From Babylonia areolata (lineage: Eukaryota > Mollusca > Gastropoda > Neogastropoda > Buccinidae), in contig NC_134907.1 in NCBI RefSeq assembly GCF_041734735.1, positions 6,473,510 to 6,537,509 of the forward strand: a DNA stretch of 64,000 nt, in the 5' to 3' direction. Positions 1 through 11,039 of the stretch are shown here, in pieces (within the stretch, counting starts at the first letter, position 1; every line of letters begins with the position of its first letter). The position numbers were made by a program, and so were the translations under genes. Below the pieces are notes generated by a model. That model was not told the origin of the DNA and did not search any database. It saw nothing but the letters and a program-made list of their open reading frames with translations.

Positions 1-22
1 CTTACTCTCTCTCTCTCTCTCA

Positions 23-54
<32 letters not shown>

Positions 55-112
55 TACTCTCACTCTCTCTCACTCTCACTCTCTCTCTCTCTCTGAACTC
101 TGTCTCTCTTCA
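1..112. repeat. (CT)n microsatellite
   Basis: Nearly pure CT dinucleotide with scattered A interruptions. It reaches the window edge, so its true length is unknown. No coding signal. Confidence 0.95.
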
Positions 113-169
113 ATAGTTTGAAGGGGTCGTCACAGCCGACGCGCTGACCTAGAAACGCCGCACCACGTG

Positions 170-320
170 TATCAGTATCAGTATCAGTATCAGTACCAGT
201 ATCAGTATCAGTATCAGTATCAGTAGCTCAAGGAGGCGTCACTACGTTCGGTCAATTCCATATACGCAACACCACATCTGCCAAGCAGATGCCTGGCCAG
301 AAGCGTAACCCAGGCCTTGA
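170..320 (-). mobile_element. SINE family B, 3' part
   Basis: Read on the minus strand this is the 3' body of a SINE that also occurs at 26208-26578 and 33577-33680. The shared part runs from a GCATCTGC block through GCAGATGTGGTG to GTGACGCCTCCTTGAG. The minus-strand 3' tail is a hexamer array of the CTGATA type (170-223), equivalent to the CTGAAA tails of the other copies. No tRNA-like head is visible, so the copy looks 5'-truncated. Confidence 0.7.
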
Positions 321-1200
321 GAAAAAAAAAGATAAAATGAAATAAAAGAAATAAAGAAAGAAACGAAAAAAAAATGAATAAATAAAATAAATAAAGATGG
401 ACGCATAAACCTAACGTGGCGACCAGGCCTTGACAGCTCCCAGGGCATTAATCTGCATTGCGAGACGGATTGAACAGCCTTAATTAATCATCTTTATATT
501 GTATTATCACTTTCGTTTTCTCTATGCAAGAAAGAGTTAACTTTCCTCTCCTCTAAGCATCTTTAAACAGCACGCTTTTCCCTCCCTCGATATCCATACT
601 GAAGCCATGATCTGTCCTTTGGGGAGAATAGCAGCGAATAATGCGAGGTTTGCTCATATTGATATTCTTTGAAAGAAAAAAAAAAGAAAAAAAGACACAT
701 TCTCTTCAGTTGTCCCCAGGTCACAGTATGGAAAATAATTCAGAAAGTGATTCTCAGAAAGCCTCGACTGCCTCTGACAGTGTCATTGAAATAGCGTGTG
801 GGAAAAAAATGAGATAAGAAATAAATACGCAGATTAAAGAAAAAAAAAAAAAAAAAACATACTCGCAAGTAGCTAAACCTGTAACAGCAACAAGAAACCA
901 ATCCGGAACAAAACTAAAAATCATACTCACGTTTTTATATGTAATATTATGAATAAATAAGCACAACCTTCCTGTGCCCAAAATGCTTCGGGACAGATTT
1001 GACGAGAAAATCTATACAGTTGCCAGAGCCTTGAAGCAAAATAAGAAAAGGTCTTGCGTTACAAAGGATTTGGTGATTTACATCCACAGGCCTTCATAGT
1101 AAAAATGTGATTGCGTTGAGGGTTGTGTTGGAATATTTGTCTGTGTACGTGGTTTGAGCTGGAGGGAATGAAAGCCTATCCAATCTAAAGCAACACAGGA
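321..1200. other. non-coding stretch, A-rich
   Basis: Unannotated DNA with oligo-A/AAAT runs (321-400, 668-695, 838-858). The short frames here are interrupted and of low complexity. I see no exon, RNA gene or transposon terminus. It probably belongs to the intron or 5' region upstream of the first visible receptor exon. Confidence 0.5.
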
Positions 1201-1208
1201 CGTTTTCT

Positions 1209-2030
<822 letters not shown>

Positions 2031-2094
<64 letters not shown>
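2031..2094. repeat. (CA)n(GA)n compound microsatellite
   Basis: CA dinucleotides pass directly into GA dinucleotides. The same CA-to-GA (or CT-to-CA) architecture recurs at 9489-9565, 10851-10940 and 52409-52483. Confidence 0.95.
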
Positions 2095-2101
<7 letters not shown>

Positions 2102-2174
2102 TGCTGTTGTTGCAGCTGATAATAACTCTGTTGACATTGGTGTTGTTGATGATCTTTTTCGTGGGCTGCAACTC

Positions 2175-2272
2175 CCACGTTCACTCGTATGTACACGAGT
2201 GGACTTTAATGTGTATAACCGTTTTTTACCCCGCCATGTAGGCAGCCATACTCCGTTTTCGGGGGTGCTGAT
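2175..2272 (-). mobile_element. SINE family C, 3' fragment
   Basis: On the minus strand this matches the 3' third of the tRNA-headed SINE at 25373-25737, including the CCCCGAAAACGGAGTATGGC block, the ACATGGCGGGGTAAAAA block and the terminal hairpin ACTCGTGTGCATACGAGT (here with changes). The head and centre are missing. Confidence 0.75.
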
Positions 2273-2417
2273 GAAGATGATGGTGTCGCTGTTGGAACAC
2301 AGCGGGCCACGTGTTGCTGTGTACCTCACACTGCACGTGAACCAGTCACGTGGTAACTCTGACGTCACTGGACACGGAGAACGTCGCCCCGTGTTCAGTT
2401 AGTCATCAACGACGATA

Positions 2418-4262
2418 ACGACAGTGACAGTGGTTTGGACATTAGTCCTGGACAGTCAGGTGGAACAGAAGACAGTGACAGTGGTGTGGACATTAGCCCT
2501 GGACAGTCAATAGGAACAGAAGACAGTGACAGTGGTGTGGACATTAGTCCTGGACAGTCAGGTGGAACAGAAGACAGTGACAGTGGTGTGGACATTAGTC
2601 CTGGACAGTCAGGTGGAACAGAAGACAGTGACAGTGGTGTGGACATTAGCTCCTGGACAGTCAGGTGGAACAGAAGACAGTGACAGTGGTGTGGACATTA
2701 GCCCTGGACAGTCAGGTGGAACAGAAGACAGTGAAAGTGGTTTGGACATTAGTCCTGGACAGTCAGGTGGAACAGAAGACAGTGACAGTGGTTTGGACAT
2801 TAGCTCCGGACAGTCAGGTGGAACAGAAGACAGTGACAGTGGTGTGGACATCAGCCCTGGACAGTCAATAGGAACAGAAGACAGTGAAAGTGGTGTGGAC
2901 ATTAGCCCTGGACAGTCAATAGGAACAGAAGACAGTGACGGTGGTGTGGACATTAGCTCCGGACAGTCAGGTGGAGCAGAAGACAGTGACAGTGGTTTGG
3001 ACATTAGCCCTGGACAGTCAGGTAGAACAGAAGACAGTGAAAGTGGTGTGGACATTAGTCCTGGACAGTCAGGTGGAACAGAAGACAGTGACAGTGGTTT
3101 GGACATTAGTCCTGGACAGTCAGGTGGAACAGAAGACAGTGACAGTGGTGTGGACATTAGTCCTGGACAGTCAGGTGGAACAGAAGACAGTGACAGTGGT
3201 TTGGACATTAGTCCTGGACAGTCAGGTGGAACAGAAGACAGTGACAGTGGTTTGGACATTAGCCCTGGACAGTCAGGTAGAACACAAGACAGTGACAGTG
3301 GTGTGGACATTAGTCCTGGACAGTCAGGTGGAACAGAAGAAACGTGCGTTTAATCTGATGTAACAGAAGACAGTGACAGTGATTTGGACATTAGCTCCGG
3401 ACAGTCAGGTAGAACAGAAGACAGTGACAGTGGTGTGGACATTAGCTCTGGACAGTCAGGTGGAACAGAAGACAGTGACAGTGGTTTGGACATTAGTCCT
3501 GGACAGTCAGGTGGAACAGAAGACAGTGAAAGTGGTTTGGACATTAGTCCTGGACAGTCAGGTGGAACAGAAGACAGTGAAAGTGGTTTGGACATTAGCT
3601 CCGGACAGTCAGGTGGAACAGAAGACAGTGACAGTGGTGTGGACATTAGCCCTGGACAGTCAGGTGGAACAGAAGACAGTGACAGTGGTTTGGACATTAG
3701 CTCCGGACAGTCAGGTAGAACAGAAGACAGTGACAGTGGTTTGGACATTAGTCCTGGACAGTCAGGTGGAACAGAAGACAGTGACAGTGGTGTGGACATT
3801 AGTCCTGGACAGTCAGGTGGAACAGAAGACAGTGACGGTGGTGTGGACATTAGCCCTGGACAGTCAGGTGGAACAGAAGACAGTGACGGTGGTGTGGACA
3901 TTAGCCCTGGACAGTCAGGTGGAACAGAAGACAGTGACAGTGGTGTGGACATTAGTCCTGGACAGTCAGGTGGAACAGAAGACAGTGAAAGTGGTTTGGA
4001 CATTCGCCCCGGACAGTCAATAGGAACAGAAGACAGTGACAGTGGTTTGGACATTAGTCCTGGACAGTCAGGTGGAACAGAAGACAGTGACAGTGGTGTG
4101 GACATTAGCCCCGGACAGTCAGGTGGAACAGAAGACAGTAACAGTGATGTGGACATTAGCTCCGGACAGTCAGGTGGAACAGAAGACAGTGACAGTGGTG
4201 TGGACATTAGTCCTGGACAGTCAGGTGGAACAGAAGAAACGTGCGTTTAATCTGATGTAACA
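2418..4262. repeat. 51-bp minisatellite, about 36 copies in two blocks
   Basis: Tandem repeat with a 51-bp unit built on GACAGTGACAGTGG, GGACATTAG and ACAGTCAGGTGGAACAGAA. Because 51 is divisible by three, long frames stay open on both strands. The plus frame reads DSDSGVDISPGQSGGTE. There are two blocks (about 2418-3366 and 3361-4262), each closed by the same non-repeat junction with AACGTGCGTT (3341 and 4238), 897 bp apart. The array is therefore itself duplicated. In the plus frame both blocks end EETCV then a stop. An extra base near 2649 shifts the frame in the first block. Most variation between units changes the encoded residue (V/L, D/E, P/S), so I read this as a minisatellite rather than a gene. 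Confidence 0.93.
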
Positions 4263-4860
4263 GAAAACTGGACAGTCTGAAGAATGAATGTGGTTCAGTG
4301 GTAGAAACACGAAACACCATGCATGTTAAAGATAGCCCCAATTTACGAAATGACTCATCTATATGAATTTTGCAAAGACATATTGATGCTTCAGATGCAA
4401 CATGCATTGATACTTTAACACAGTGTTTCTATAAAATAAAAATAATAATAATAATAAATCCATCACAGAAAATGATGGGTATTGAACGTGATGGAGCAAC
4501 TGCCTGAATCGGTTTCTGGACTGAATGGAAATCTTTGTCCTAAGATGCTAGAGGCTTTATTTAAAATCGACAGCAATTGCAGGGGTATGTTAGAAGTTCT
4601 GTATCAATGTCTGTGTGATTGACAATTTTGAATGTTTGTGATATTAATTTGGAGAAGCACTCTTCCATTTTAAGAATTTGTGCATATGACGTGGTTGTGA
4701 CGCCACGAAGTTATTCTGCTTTTCAAATAACTTACTCCTGTTCACTGTATTTTGATCAATATCCCCAATCCATTCGCTTTCTGTAGGAATGGGCATATAG
4801 CCTGATACAGTAAATCACCCATTCATGCTCTGGTTCCCTCGCTTTTCCTTCCCTCTTGTC
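4263..4860. other. non-coding stretch before the pyrimidine tract
   Basis: Mixed-composition, probably intronic DNA with an (AAT)n run near 4436-4457. I looked for an upstream GPCR exon carrying TM1 (a GN motif followed by a donor) and did not find one. Confidence 0.45.
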
Positions 4861-4906
4861 TACAGCTTCATCGCCATCCTGAAGGTGAAGCCCCACCCAC
4901 GTCCTT
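4861..4906 (+). pseudogene. degenerate copy of the 5' end of GPCR exon A
   Basis: A pyrimidine run, TACAG and about 40 bases follow that match the acceptor and start of exon A (6077 onward). Readable residues are FIAILKVKPHP against FITILKMKPHS in the real exon. Similarity stops abruptly in TTCC repeats, so TM2 is missing. It is either a fossil of a tandemly duplicated exon or a slippage copy. The AG at 4864-4865 could still act as a decoy 3' splice site. Confidence 0.75.
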
Positions 4907-6060
4907 TTCTTTCCTTCCTTTTCATTCCTTCCCTCTTTCCTTCCTTCCTTCCTTCTTTCACTCCCTCCTTACTCTTTTTCCTTCCTGTCTTCTTTCATTC
5001 CTTCTTTCCCCCCTTCGTTCTTCTTTCCTCCCTTTGTCCCCTCCCTCCTTTCCATCCTTTTCTCATTACTTTCATCCTCTTTTTTTCGTTTTTTTTTTTT
5101 CTTTTTTTCTTCTTCCTTATTACCCTCTTCCTTCTATGGTTCCTTCATTTCTTCTTTTTTCCTTTATTTCCTCCTTCCTTCTTTCCAATCTTTATTCATT
5201 TCTTCCTTTTTTTCCTTCCTTCCTTTCTTCTTTTTTTCCCTTTATTTCCTCCTTCATCGTCCTCTTCCTTCCTTTTCTCTTGATCACACCTTGATCACTG
5301 TCTTGAAGATGCCTGCCTGCCTTCCATTTTTTTCTTGATTGTTCTTCTTTCTTTTCTTTCTTCCTTTCTTCCTCGCCCCTTTCTTTCTTTTCTTCCATCA
5401 GCCTCCTTTCTTCCTTCCTTCCTCCTCCCTTCCTCCCTTATTTTTTCCCTTTCTACCGCGCTTCTTCCTTGTTTCTTTCTTTCCTGTTTGTCTTCTTTCC
5501 TCTCTACTTTCTTTCTTTCTTTCTTTCCCCCATTCTTACCTTCTTCCTCCCACTTTTCTTTCTTTTCTTTCTTTCTTCCTTCCTCCCTTCTCCTTTCCTT
5601 CCTTACTCCCTTCCTCTTTCCTACCTTCCTCCTTTCTTCCTCCGTCCTTCCTTCCTTTTTCTTTACTCCCTTCTTTCTTTCCTGTCTTCCTTCCTCCTCT
5701 CCATCCTTCCTTCTTCCCTTCCTCTTTCCTGCCTCCCTCCTTTCTTCTTCTTCTCCTTCCTTCCTTCTTCCTTTCTTTCCTCTCTTCCTTCCTCCTCTCC
5801 ATCCTTCCTTCTTCCCTTCCTCTTTCCTGCCTCCCTCCTTTCTTCTTCTTCTCCTTCCTTCCTTCTTCCTTTCTTTCCTGTCTTCCTGCCTTCTTCCTCC
5901 ATTCCTTCCTACCTCCTTCCTCCCTCATTCCTTTCCTCCCTCCTTTCTTCCTTTCCTCTATTCCTTCTAACCTCCTTTCTTTCCTCCGTTCCTCCTTTCT
6001 TTCTTGCTTCCTTCTTCGCTCTTTCCTTTCATTGCTCTTACCTTTACTTCATCCCTTCTG
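4905..6060 (+). repeat. 1.15-kb (TTCC)n-like polypyrimidine tract
   Basis: Almost uninterrupted C/T on the plus strand, built of TTCC, TTTC and TTCCTCC units. It contains longer internal repeats, for example a block near 5693-5790 repeated near 5785-5880. Its right end serves as the polypyrimidine tract of the exon A acceptor. Frames in it (Ser/Phe/Leu/Pro-rich, or Lys/Arg/Glu-rich on the other strand) are repeat artefacts. Confidence 0.95.
5288..5312 (+). pseudogene. possible second degenerate exon A fragment
   Basis: Within the pyrimidine tract, CTTGATCACTGTCTTGAAGATG matches the first 22 exon A bases at roughly 17 positions. It is short and could be coincidence. Its position between the copy at 4861 and the real exon supports repeated local duplication. 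Confidence 0.35.
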
Positions 6061-6076
6061 TCTTTTCTGCCCACAG

Positions 6077-6290
6077 CTTCATCACCATCCTGAAGATGAA
6101 GCCCCACTCACATCCTTCCATCTACGTAGCGGTGCTGGCAGTGTCGGACAACTTCTGTCTGGCTGCCAAGATTCTTTTCACTGAGGTCACCAGACATGAT
6201 GTGGACGTGGGATCCTACGGCTGCAAGTTCCTCTACTTTGCTGGGAACACCACGGCCATCTACGCCAACTGGTTGTTGGTGCTTATGACG
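6077..6290 (+). CDS. peptide-receptor GPCR, exon A (TM2 to TM3)
   Basis: Internal coding exon of a class A G-protein-coupled receptor, a plasma-membrane receptor probably for a neuropeptide. It gives 71 complete codons after one base of a split codon (entering phase 2). The acceptor is TTTCTGCCCACAG and the donor ACG|GTATGT, leaving phase 0. It starts FITILKMKPHSHPSIY at the end of intracellular loop 1. TM2 is roughly residues 14-34 and holds the conserved LAVSD. The first extracellular loop follows. TM3 begins at GCKFLYF, whose Cys is the conserved partner for the loop-2 disulfide, and runs through NTTAIYANWLLVLMT. TM1 must be in an earlier exon that I cannot find here. Degenerate copies of both ends lie on either side. 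The family call is firm; the ligand is unknown. Confidence 0.93.
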
Positions 6291-6419
6291 GTATGTTGCT
6301 GCTGTTGTTGTTGTTGTTGCAGGTGGTTGTGGTGGTGGTGGTGGTGTCCTTCTTCCTGTTTCAACATCATTTTATGCTAGTGTTTTATTTCGCTGATGCT
6401 ACACGTTCCTTTTTTTCAC
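6291..6419 (+). repeat. (GTT)n/(GGT)n microsatellite at the exon A donor
   Basis: A trinucleotide tract starts within ten bases of the exon A donor (about 6297-6345). The rest of this short piece shows no feature. Confidence 0.8.
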
Positions 6420-6460
6420 CGGAAACACCACGGCCATCCATTAGTTGGTGCTCATGACGA
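6420..6460 (+). pseudogene. degenerate copy of the 3' end of GPCR exon A
   Basis: GGAAACACCACGGCCATC, a small deletion, then TTGGTGCTCATGACG match the last 50 or so bases of exon A (6241-6290). The downstream GT donor is replaced by AT. Together with the 5'-end copy at 4861-4906 it indicates that exon A was once tandemly duplicated. A SINE starts 12 bases further on. Confidence 0.8.
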
Positions 6461-6471
6461 TAATGAAACTA

Positions 6472-6875
6472 TGTGGAGTGATGGCCTGGAGGTAACGCGT
6501 CCGCCTAAGAAGCGAGAGAATCTGAGCGCGCTGGTTCGAATCACGGCTCAGCCGCCGATACTTTCTCCCCCTCCACTAGACCTTGAGTGGTGGTCTGGAC
6601 GCTAGTCATTCGGATAAGACGATAAACCGAGGTCCCGTGTGCAGCATGCACTTGGCGCACGTAAAAGAACCCACGGCAACAAAAGGGTTGTTCCTGGCAA
6701 AATTCTGTAGAAAAATCCACTTCGATAGGGAAAACAAATAAAACTGCACGCAGGAAAAAAAATGAATAAACAATGGTTGGTGCTGTTGTGTAGAGACGGG
6801 CTCTCCCTGGGGAGAGCAGCCCGAACTTCACACAGAGAAATATGTTGTGATAAAAAGAAATACAAATACAAATAT
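6472..6875 (+). mobile_element. SINE family A, full length, copy 1
   Basis: About 404 bp. The tRNA-related head has a polymerase III A-box-like TGGCCTGGAGG and B-box GGTTCGAATC. A central domain contains AAGAACCCACGGCAACAAAA and GGCAAAATTCTGTAGAAAAA. The 3' body has GGGGAGAGCAGCCCGAA and ends in an AAATACAAATACAAAT tail. Copies of the same family lie at 8907, 13342, 28990 (minus), 29663 and 33146. It depends on a LINE for movement. The copies differ by scattered changes, so this is not a brand-new burst. Confidence 0.93.
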
Positions 6876-6974
6876 GTCATTGTTACTTTTCTTTTCCTCT
6901 TTGTTGGTATCAACTTGAACATAATGGAATGCTTCACCTGCTCGTGTTCCTTGTGCTTTGTGCCTTTCCACGAG

Positions 6975-7262
6975 AGGCGTGGTGGCAGAATGGGGCAGGC
7001 GTTGGCGTTCTGATCCAGTGTTCACCAGTGACCAGGGTTCGAGGCCCCGTTTCGGCCTGGTGCTGCGTCCTTGGGGAAAAGTACTTTATGCCGATTTTTC
7101 GTTACTCCACCCAGGTGTGAATGGGTACCTGGCTTCACCTGGGGAAGGTTCCAACGGCCGTTAAGAGAGGACTGGGCCCCGTCTTCCTGTGTCCAGCCCC
7201 GGACACAGTGGATATGAATTCAATGCCCCTGTAGCTGCACAAGACTATGGGACCTTTAACCT
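6975..7262 (+). mobile_element. tRNA-headed SINE of another type, abutting exon B
   Basis: A head with A-box-like GTGGCAGAATGGG and B-box GGTTCGAGGCC is followed by the block TGCGTCCTTGGGGAAAAG that also occurs at 19205-19225. The body runs through CCACCCAGGTGTGAATGGG to about 7262. Only about 20 bases separate it from the exon B acceptor, so its end probably supplies part of the intron's branch-point region. Confidence 0.7.
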
Positions 7263-7284
7263 TGAACTTTGACCTCTGCCCCAG

Positions 7285-7462
7285 GTGGAGCGGTTCATGG
7301 CCATCTGGTTCCCGCTGAAGGTGGGGTCGTTCTGCACGAGGCGTCGTTCCGGGGTGGCCATGGTGTGTCTGCTGGTCATGGTGGGCTCCCTCTGTTCCGC
7401 CTTCTTCGTCTTCAGCACCGACCTGTGGAGAGGAGACGACTTTCTCTGTATCTTCCATCAAG
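7285..7462 (+). CDS. peptide-receptor GPCR, exon B (end of TM3 to loop 2)
   Basis: Continues exon A in phase 0 after TCTGCCCCAG and ends CATCAAG|GTCAG in phase 1 (59 codons plus one base). It opens VERFMAIWFPLK. ERF takes the place of the DRY motif that couples class A receptors to G proteins, and the following PLK is typical of peptide receptors. Basic loop 2 (TFC-like SFCTRRRS) precedes TM4, roughly residues 23-44 (GVAMVCLLVMVGSLCSAFFV). Extracellular loop 2 holds the FLC cysteine expected to bond with the TM3 cysteine. A GTG codon at its start is internal valine, not a start codon. The next intron is 25.4 kb. Confidence 0.94.
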
Positions 7463-7904
7463 GTCAGAGGAGCTGCCACAGCTGTCTCTGTGTGTGTGTG
7501 TGTGTGTGTGTGTGTCTCTGTCTCTCTCTCTCTGTCTCTCTCTCTCTCTCTCTGTATGTGTGTGTGTTTTTTGTTGTTGTTTGTTTTTTAGTGGTGTGGG
7601 TGGGATTTTTCCCCCCCTCAGTTTCATTTTGGTGGGGTTTTCTTTATTTTGTTGGGGAAGGGAAGGGGACCATTTGGTTTGATTAATTGGGATTATTTCC
7701 CTTTTTGTTCTTTTTTATTTGGGTGGGGGTGAGGGGGTTGTTTGTTTGAGATTTTCCCTGGTTTAGTCGGAGGGTTCCTTTAGATTCGTTGGGATGGTTT
7801 CCTTGGGTTGAGTTGGGAAAGAACGCTATCTAATTCGTGTGAGTTTCGTTTTTTGTTGTTTTTATTTTGTTGCTGGTCGTTTTCTTTTACTGAGATAAAA
7901 GGTT
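7463..7904 (+). repeat. GT/CT microsatellite and G/T-rich intron start
   Basis: (GT)n then (CT)n at about 7489-7566, starting 27 bases after the exon B donor. G- and T-rich sequence follows with no coding or transposon signal. Confidence 0.8.
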
Positions 7905-8890
7905 ACAACGCGGATTGTAACGCCACGTGACTGTCTTCGTGAAACAGCAATAATAAAAGCTTGCCGGTGTTGAAGAAAAATAAATCATCCGGCATAGATG
8001 GGATCAGAATGAAATAATCAAAACTGTCTTACCAGAAAAAAGTAATGGATGCTATATGGACTGATGGCAAAATGGTAAATCAATCCAAATTCATGAAGAC
8101 AACAATCCTTACCTTAGAAATTTTGTATAATCATTGTCTCATAAACAAATGTTCGTTTCATCTTTTTAAACAAACATTGGGAGTTCACAAAAAAAGTCAC
8201 AAATTTAGCAATACTCGGTGAGTAGGTGAATACCCCTTAATATTAAAAGTGATTGGTCAAATGATAAAATTTGGTTTAACACAGGCACGAGGAAATTCGT
8301 ATTTAATTAAACTTGTGTTCGACGATATGCTTACACAGACGAGGAAATTCGTATTTAATTAAACTTGTGTTCGACGATATGCTTACACAGGCGACAAAAC
8401 AGCAAATTGGAATTACATTACATCTTGGTTTAAGACACGCTTGGAATAATCAGTCCGTATTCGATATTTAGTCTTAATCATGCTACCATGAATAAACTAG
8501 ATTACGAATATGTTTTATACTGGAAGAGAAGGAAATATAAAAATCAATTGAAAATAATATTTCATAATAAAATTACTGATGAATGCAGAACGGAACCTTA
8601 TTTACGTGAAGGACATCCTAATTGTAACCAAAATCAGTCCCTGTGCAATTCAAGAATATCCTGTCGTGGTCTCTCAATAGAAAGGGGTAGATATTTTAAC
8701 ATCCCCCCAAAAATGACACTTTGCCTACGATGTCAAACAACTGAAGATGAATATCATTTCTTAGATGACTGCGAACTATACAAAGAAATTAGAGAAGGAT
8801 TTACACACAAAATTCAGCAAAAAATATTTAACCAATGAGCTGATACTGGAAGACACATCTGTAGGAATGTTTGTGTACTGCTGCCGAACA
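7905..8890 (+). mobile_element. degenerate LINE (non-LTR retrotransposon)
   Basis: Fragments of a non-LTR polyprotein in several frames. Near 7972 is LKKNKSSGIDGI, the conserved N-terminal RT block, with a frameshift just after it. Near 8400 is QIGITLHLGLRHAWNNQSV. At 8488-8838 an open stretch of 116 codons ends in a zinc-knuckle-like motif (LCLRCQTTEDEYHFLDDC) of the type found at LINE C-termini. Most of the catalytic palm is missing, so this is dead. A 52-bp tandem duplication lies inside it. Confidence 0.8.
8287..8390. repeat. 52-bp perfect tandem duplication
   Basis: 8287-8338 and 8339-8390 are identical, beginning ACGAGGAAATTCG and ending ATGCTTACACAG. It lies inside the LINE remnant and, being perfect, arose long after the LINE decayed. 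Confidence 0.97.
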
Positions 8891-8906
8891 CGTCATAACG
8901 TTTAAG

Positions 8907-9312
8907 TGGAGTGTTGGCTCTGAGGTAACGCGTCCGCCTCGGAAGCGAAAGACTCTGAGCGCGCTGGTTCGAATCACACGGGCAGTCGCCAGTATTTTCT
9001 CCCCCTCCACTAGACCTTGAGTGGTAGTCGGGACGCTAGTCATTCGGATGAGACGATAAACCTAGGCCCCGTGTGCAGCATGCATCTAGCGCTCGTAAAA
9101 GAACCCACGGCAACAAAAGGGTTGTCCCTGGCAAAATTCTGTAGAAAAATCCACTTGGATAGGAAAACATAAAAATTGCAGGTAGGAAAAAACACACAAA
9201 AATGGGTGGCGCTGTAGTGTAGCGACGCGCTCTCCCTGGGGAGATCAGCCCGAATTTCACACAGAGAAATCTGTTGTGAAAAAGAAAGTAAGAGAACTAC
9301 AAATACAAATAA
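8907..9312 (+). mobile_element. SINE family A, copy 2
   Basis: Full-length copy with the same head, B-box GGTTCGAATC, central domain and ACAAATACAAAT tail as copy 1. It starts just after the LINE remnant and carries many private changes, for example in the A-box region. Confidence 0.92.
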
Positions 9313-9483
9313 CACGGAGATCCAGTTCTATTTCTTGTTGTACATTCTAATTTTTAATTTGTGTGTGGTATATGTGACACGTATGTGTGTCTTATAAATT
9401 GACAATGATAATTGATTCTGATTCCGATTCTGATTTTGATTCATACACACACAAGCACACAGACACATACATACGCACACACA

Positions 9484-9567
<84 letters not shown>

Positions 9568-9703
9568 CAGTTTCAAAGAGGGTCAGGAGTTACTTCTGCT
9601 ATACTCGCTAAAAGGCCTTTGGCATTCTGGACACTGCGTGCTTTTAAGCAATCAGTCAACTGGCAGAGTGAAGAGATGGAGAGAGACGCATAGAGAGGGA
9701 CAG

Positions 9704-9762
<59 letters not shown>

Positions 9763-10114
9763 GATTCAGATGATTTCTATCAGTAGGTCCAGGGTCTGAA
9801 TGATGAGGTAGATGCACGATACACACTACGTTCCCCACTGCCCCACACCGCTCAATACACAATACAATACAATACAATACACAATACAATACAATACACA
9901 AACTTCATTGTCTATACTTTGGTACAGAGATTTTCTTTCTTGGCAGCAGCACATGTCCAACATAAGAAGAAAACAACAAACAAATAAAATGAATAGAAAA
10001 TAAAAAAAAGATAAATTAAATGGCACCAAATGGAAATAGCTATATACAAATATACAGATTACTGAAATTTACGTGCCTCTTCATTTCAGTCAGCCAAACC
10101 GCATTACACATCTT

Positions 10115-10174
<60 letters not shown>

Positions 10175-10212
10175 CACCACGCGCACACACACGCACACAT
10201 ACACACTCTCTC

Positions 10213-10256
<44 letters not shown>

Positions 10257-10840
10257 ACTTCACAAAATATACAACTACAAATATCATAGTTCATTTCAAA
10301 ATCAAATATCACCAGAGTAAGACAAGAATTAAACCAAAAAGCAGCACTTCCATAGTTCACATAAAAAAGGCCCGGTGACCCGTCACTCCTGAAAGCCGGT
10401 GGACAAGAAGACAAAATGCTGTTGAAAGGCCAGTCAACACAGTGCTGAACATCAGTCCATCCGTGTCTCGCTCAGTGCACGTGAAATGGAAGTCAAGTTC
10501 AAATATTGATTTCCTTCTCAAAAATCATTCAGAATGAAAACCAAACACAAATCGATACATGCCACGACAGAAGTACTGTTGTAAAGTACAATATCCTAAG
10601 ATGTATCATTTCCCTTAATTGAAACCTTGCGCAAAAGTAGTAACAACTTTCTATACAAGATTGTCTGGTAGATTATATTAACAAACTCATTTCCAAAAGA
10701 CATTGTTATGGACTGTACTTAGGTAGCATGCATTTTTCTTTTAAGAAAAAACCCAAAGAGCTGAGCAACGATGAAGAAAACGTGTTTAATCTTCTCTGCC
10801 TTCTTTGTACATTGGACTAACTAGCCACTTACCAGTTAAA

Positions 10841-10882
<42 letters not shown>

Positions 10883-10893
10883 GCACGCACGCA

Positions 10894-10963
<70 letters not shown>

Positions 10964-11039
10964 TAATGAATCTTGCTTTAATCTAGCATTCACGAATTTG
11001 AAGTACACATCTTTGACAGAGAAATCCACGCGATGAATA
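9313..11039. other. microsatellite-dense intron stretch
   Basis: Holds (GATTCT)n-like DNA (9405-9440), CA/CT/CA compounds (9441-9565), (CA)n (9708-9760), (ACAAT)n pentamers (9858-9900), CA then CT (10118-10255), and CT, CA then TA (10841-10962). DNA at 10260-10840 is A/T-rich and unremarkable. No gene seen. Confidence 0.8.

Noticed and set aside
2526-4250. Repetitive DSDSGVDISPGQSGGTE protein as a gene
   Set aside because: Frames are open on both strands because the unit is 51 bp, one block is frameshifted, and variants mostly change residues. Kept as a minisatellite with a note.
4825-6380. Long Ser/Phe/Leu/Pro frames through the pyrimidine tract into exon A
   Set aside because: The repeat part is low complexity. 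Only the part from 6077 has receptor homology and it is preceded by a clear splice acceptor.
7285-7686. A 133-codon gene starting at GTG 7285
   Set aside because: GTG here is an internal valine of a receptor exon; the frame runs on past the donor into GT repeats.
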